64,000 nt of DNA from Paraburkholderia kururiensis. GTDB lineage: Bacteria; Pseudomonadota; Gammaproteobacteria; Burkholderiales; Burkholderiaceae. This document shows positions 61,361 through 64,000 of this stretch, piece after piece. The stretch's first letter is position 1. The number at the start of each line of letters is the position of its first letter. The DNA lies in contig NZ_CP139965.1 of assembly GCF_034424375.1 (NCBI RefSeq), positions 496,001 through 560,000 on the forward strand, given 5' to 3'. The notes beneath the pieces were generated by a model, which was given only the letters and a program-made list of their open reading frames with translations, was not told where the DNA came from and did not search any database. The position numbers and the translations under genes were made by a program.

Positions 61361-63301
61361 TCACGCCGCCGTGGCGTGCTCCAGTTCTTCGTGCTCGACC
61401 TGCGCGTCTTCGCGCCGCGGCTCGCGCGAGCCTTCGAGCAGCGCGTCGATCTCCTCGCCCGTGAGCGTTTCGCGCGCCAGCAGCGCCTGGGCGATGCGCT
61501 CCAGCACGGCGCGCTCGGCCACCAGAATGCGCCGCGCTTCGGATTCGGCCTCGCCCGTGATGCGCCGCACCTCGCTGTCGATGGTCGCCGCCATGGCCGC
61601 CGACATCGCAACCGGCATGCCCTGCGGATCGACGCCGCTCTCGCAGCAGACCACGCCCACGGTCTCGCTGAAGCCGAACTCCGTCACCATGCGGCGCGCA
61701 AGCCGCGTGGCCTGGCGGATGTCGTCGCTTGCGCCGGTCGTGACTTCCTCGCGGCCATACACGAGTTCTTCGGCCACGCGCCCGCCGAACATCATCGCGA
61801 GGCGCCCCTCCAGCTGGCGCTTCGAAAACGAATGCTGGTCGCGCTCGGGCAGCGAAAGCGTCACGCCGAAGGCACGCCCGCGCGGCACGATGGTGACCTT
61901 GTGCAACGGGTCCTGATGAGGCGAGCGCAGCGCCACGAGCGCATGCCCGGCCTCGTGATACGCGGTCATTTCGCGTTCGCGCGCCGTCACGGCAAGCGAG
62001 CGGCGTTCGGGACCCAGCAGCACCTTGTCGCGCGCTTCGTCGAAATCGGCCATGGAAACGCGCGCGTGGCCGCGCCGCACCGCGATGAGCGCGGCTTCGT
62101 TCACGAGGTTCGCGAGGTCCGCTCCGGCGAAGCCCGGCGTGCCGCGCGCGATGACGGCCGAGTCGACGTCCGCCGCCACGGGCACCGGCCGCATATGCAC
62201 TTCGAGAATCTTCTGGCGGCCCGCCGTGTCCGGCGCGGGCACCATCACCTGGCGGTCGAAGCGGCCCGGGCGCAGCAGCGCTGAATCGAGCACGTCGGGC
62301 CGGTTCGTAGCCGCGAGCACGATCACGCTTTCGCTGCCGGAAAAGCCGTCCATTTCCACGAGCAGCTGGTTCACCGTCTGCTCGCGCTCGTCGTTGCCGC
62401 CCGCGCCGCTGCTGCGGTGGCGGCCTACGGCGTCGATCTCGTCGATGAAGACGATGCACGGCGCGTGCTGGCGCGCCTCGCGAAAGAGGTCGCGCACGCG
62501 CGCGGCGCCCACGCCCACGAACATCTCGACGAATTCGGCGCCGGAGATGGAAAAGAACGGCACGCCCGCTTCGCCCGCCACGGCGCGCGCAAGCAGCGTC
62601 TTGCCGGTCCCCGGCGGCCCGACGAGCAGCACGCCCTTCGGCACGCGACCGCCCAGGCGCAGGAACGCGGAGGGCTCGCGCAGATAGCGCACGATCTCGT
62701 CCAGCTCGCCCGCGGCTTCTTCTATGCCGGCGACGTCGGCGAACGTGGTGCGATGCGCGTCCGGCGAAATGAGCCTCGCGCGCGATCGGCCGAAGCTCGC
62801 GGCCTTGTTGCTGCCGCTGCCCTGCGTGCCTTGCCGCGACGTGAAGAGAATCGCACCGACCATCAGCACGCCGATGAGCAGCGACTGGAAGAGCGGGCTG
62901 TCGAGAAACCCGGCGCCGTTGTTCGGCGCGGCTTCGATGCGCACCTGATGGCTCAGCAGGCGGTCGATCAACGCGGCATCGGCCGGCGCAACGGTGCGAA
63001 ACGTGCCGCCGTTGCCGAGCTTGCCGGTCAGCGTCGACCCTTCGATCCGCACGCTGCGAACGCCGCCCTTCTCCACGAGCGCGACGAATTCGGAGTACGC
63101 GAGCGTGCGGACCTTCGCGGAATCGCCGGTGGCGCCTACGGCGGGGTCGTCCGCGCCGTTCTGGTAGGCCGTCGTCAGATCGGCGAGACCGGCCGTGCTG
63201 GCGCCGCTCACGGGAATGGGCTGCGCAAGGACGGGCGCCGCGTACGCCCATGCCGCGAACGCCGCCGCGGCGAGTCCTGCCCGTAAAGTGTGTTTGCGCA
63301 T
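61361..63301 (-). CDS. ftsH: FtsH-family membrane AAA+ metalloprotease (paralogue)
   Basis: 646 residues: an N-terminal membrane segment/signal (1-26), a periplasmic domain, a second helix (about 138-154), AAA+ Walker A GPPGTGKT at 228-235, Walker B CIVFIDEIDAVG, the SRH region RPDVLDSALLRPGRFDR, and the zinc site HEAGH at 449-453. The periplasmic domain and C-terminus differ from housekeeping FtsH, so this is probably an accessory copy. The ATG at 63301 gives MRKHTLRAGL; an upstream frame is less likely. Confidence 0.92.
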   Translation of the reverse strand: MRKHTLRAGLAAAAFAAWAYAAPVLAQPIPVSGASTAGLADLTTAYQNGADDPAVGATGDSAKVRTLAYSEFVALVEKGGVRSVRIEGSTLTGKLGNGGTFRTVAPADAALIDRLLSHQVRIEAAPNNGAGFLDSPLFQSLLIGVLMVGAILFTSRQGTQGSGSNKAASFGRSRARLISPDAHRTTFADVAGIEEAAGELDEIVRYLREPSAFLRLGGRVPKGVLLVGPPGTGKTLLARAVAGEAGVPFFSISGAEFVEMFVGVGAARVRDLFREARQHAPCIVFIDEIDAVGRHRSSGAGGNDEREQTVNQLLVEMDGFSGSESVIVLAATNRPDVLDSALLRPGRFDRQVMVPAPDTAGRQKILEVHMRPVPVAADVDSAVIARGTPGFAGADLANLVNEAALIAVRRGHARVSMADFDEARDKVLLGPERRSLAVTAREREMTAYHEAGHALVALRSPHQDPLHKVTIVPRGRAFGVTLSLPERDQHSFSKRQLEGRLAMMFGGRVAEELVYGREEVTTGASDDIRQATRLARRMVTEFGFSETVGVVCCESGVDPQGMPVAMSAAMAATIDSEVRRITGEAESEARRILVAERAVLERIAQALLARETLTGEEIDALLEGSREPRREDAQVEHEELEHATAA

Positions 63302-63615
63302 GGCTACCGCCTCCTCGTGAAGCGCGCGATGCGGGTGTCCGGGCGGCAACGCGCCGTGCCTATCGCGCCGCGCCCATCGTTTCGCATCTGAACAGACTCA
63401 AGACTCGCGCGAGCGTGTTCCGGCCCCGTTGATGTGGATCAAGCGGTGGATCAAGCGGACCTGGCGTGCTGTCGGCACCGCGCAACGTGGCGGCCCGCCG
63501 CCCTTTGCCTCACAATCACGGGCGTGCCGCGGCGGCCGGCTTTCATCGGGCTGTCGGCGTGCGGCATGGCTGTCCGGCTTTTCTGTGCCTTCCCGTTCTC
63601 GTCGCGCTGTACAAC
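63302..63615. other. Divergent intergenic region between ftsH and a lipoprotein gene
   Basis: 314 bases with no gene; it carries a perfect FNR/Anr box and an overlapping 12-bp direct repeat. Confidence 0.6.
63429..63442. promoter_or_regulatory. FNR/Anr box TTGAT-GTGG-ATCAA
   Basis: A perfect match to the oxygen-regulator consensus TTGAT-N4-ATCAA, 128-141 bases before ftsH and 174-187 before the lipoprotein gene. Its right half begins a 12-base direct repeat (GTGGATCAAGCG at 63434-63445 and 63446-63457), giving an extra half-site. Confidence 0.6.
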
Positions 63616-64000
63616 ATGTCCCTCGATTTCGTGCGTTTCCCGCTGTCCCGTCCCATCGCTCGGCGTTCGGCCGCGCGCTTGCCGGCCGCCGCTGTTGCGT
63701 TCTGGCTCGCGCTCACGCTGGCCGGTTGCGCCACGCCGCCCGCCCGGCCGGCGGATGAAGCCGCGCCCGCGCATGACGTGGTCGGCCTCTTCCCGATGGA
63801 CGCGTACGACCAGAACGTGGACCATTGGATCGACCCGCGCGATGCGGCATACGACCGGCCCTTCCTCTCGGCAAACGAACAGCGCGAGCATGAAGCGGCG
63901 CTTTACGCGCGCTATTTCGGCACGGGGACAGGCTCGAGTAGCGGCACCGCCAACGCCGATGCACCCTCGCCCTGGAACCCCGCGTATATCGACCACACCG
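63616..64000 (+). CDS. Lipoprotein, possibly SH3/NlpC-P60 type (3' end beyond the window)
   Basis: 128 residues are present. A long N-terminal region (residues 1-37) ends in the lipobox LTLAGC, marking an outer- or inner-membrane lipoprotein. The mature part contains FPMDAYDQNVDHWIDPRDAAYDRPFLS and YARYFG, a pattern seen ahead of SH3 and NlpC/P60 peptidase domains in Burkholderiales lipoproteins. The domain that would prove this lies outside the window. Confidence 0.6.
   Translation, partial: MSLDFVRFPLSRPIARRSAARLPAAAVAFWLALTLAGCATPPARPADEAAPAHDVVGLFPMDAYDQNVDHWIDPRDAAYDRPFLSANEQREHEAALYARYFGTGTGSSSGTANADAPSPWNPAYIDHT

Noticed and set aside
61267..61464. Small frames around the phased repeats as genes
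   Set aside because: They overlap the end of ftsH or repeat DNA, lack ribosome binding sites and resemble nothing.

Overview
The window reads as a contiguous block of C1, autotrophy and hydrogen-oxidation genes from a high-GC Burkholderiales bacterium (Paraburkholderia/Caballeronia-like is my inference, from gene content, porin type and codon use; nothing in the window names the species). It contains no IS element, phage gene, tRNA, rRNA or CRISPR array that I can see.

Layout. (1) 1-15.3 kb: a lanthanide-type methanol dehydrogenase gene (xoxF, cut by the left edge) diverges from genes for tetrahydromethanopterin (H4MPT)-linked formaldehyde oxidation and for making the cofactor: a pterin carbinolamine dehydratase homologue, beta-RFAP synthase, mtdB, an ATP-grasp gene, mch, a RimK-like ligase, a CitG-like gene, fae, folB, a sigma-54 activator, a flavoprotein and a dihydropteroate synthase-like gene. 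(2) 15.4-24.6 kb, minus strand: a red-type Calvin-cycle operon cbbLSXFPTAE. (3) 25.0-35.7 kb: pqqA, then methylofuran genes (DUF447, mfnB, mfnE, mfnF, mfnD, a HisA-like gene) and the formyltransferase/hydrolase complex fhcBADC. (4) 35.8-42.3 kb: cytochrome b561, an alpha/beta hydrolase, pqqBCDE and a LuxR-type response regulator in one tightly packed operon, with its probable sensor kinase convergent. (5) 42.5-46.2 kb: a TonB-dependent receptor and an exported beta-propeller protein. (6) 46.5-50.6 kb: cbbY, cbbZ, an SPFH-domain protein and a porin. (7) 50.9-61.2 kb, minus strand: a group 3b-like NAD(P)-linked [NiFe] hydrogenase with its protease and hypA, F, C, D, E. (8) 61.4-64 kb: an FtsH paralogue and the start of a lipoprotein gene.

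How it fits together. XoxF with PQQ and a lanthanide would oxidise methanol in the periplasm. Formaldehyde enters the H4MPT route (Fae, MtdB, Mch, Fhc) and leaves as formate. Carbon would be assimilated as CO2 through the cbb operon, with cbbY/cbbZ clearing inhibitory sugar phosphates and phosphoglycolate. The hydrogenase could supply reduced pyridine nucleotide. This is the logic of an autotrophic methylotroph. I see no serine-cycle or ribulose-monophosphate genes here.

The least explained features are non-coding: sigma-54-like -24/-12 elements before pqqA, the beta-RFAP operon, fhcB and possibly xoxF, next to a sigma-54 activator gene; a dyad (GGCACA-N2-4-GTGYC) shared by three of the C1 intergenic regions; four helically phased 10-bp repeats ahead of the hydrogenase operon; and a perfect FNR/Anr box between ftsH and the lipoprotein gene. 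A cysteine-free HypA and a TonB receptor/beta-propeller pair beside the pqq operon are the most interesting protein-level observations.
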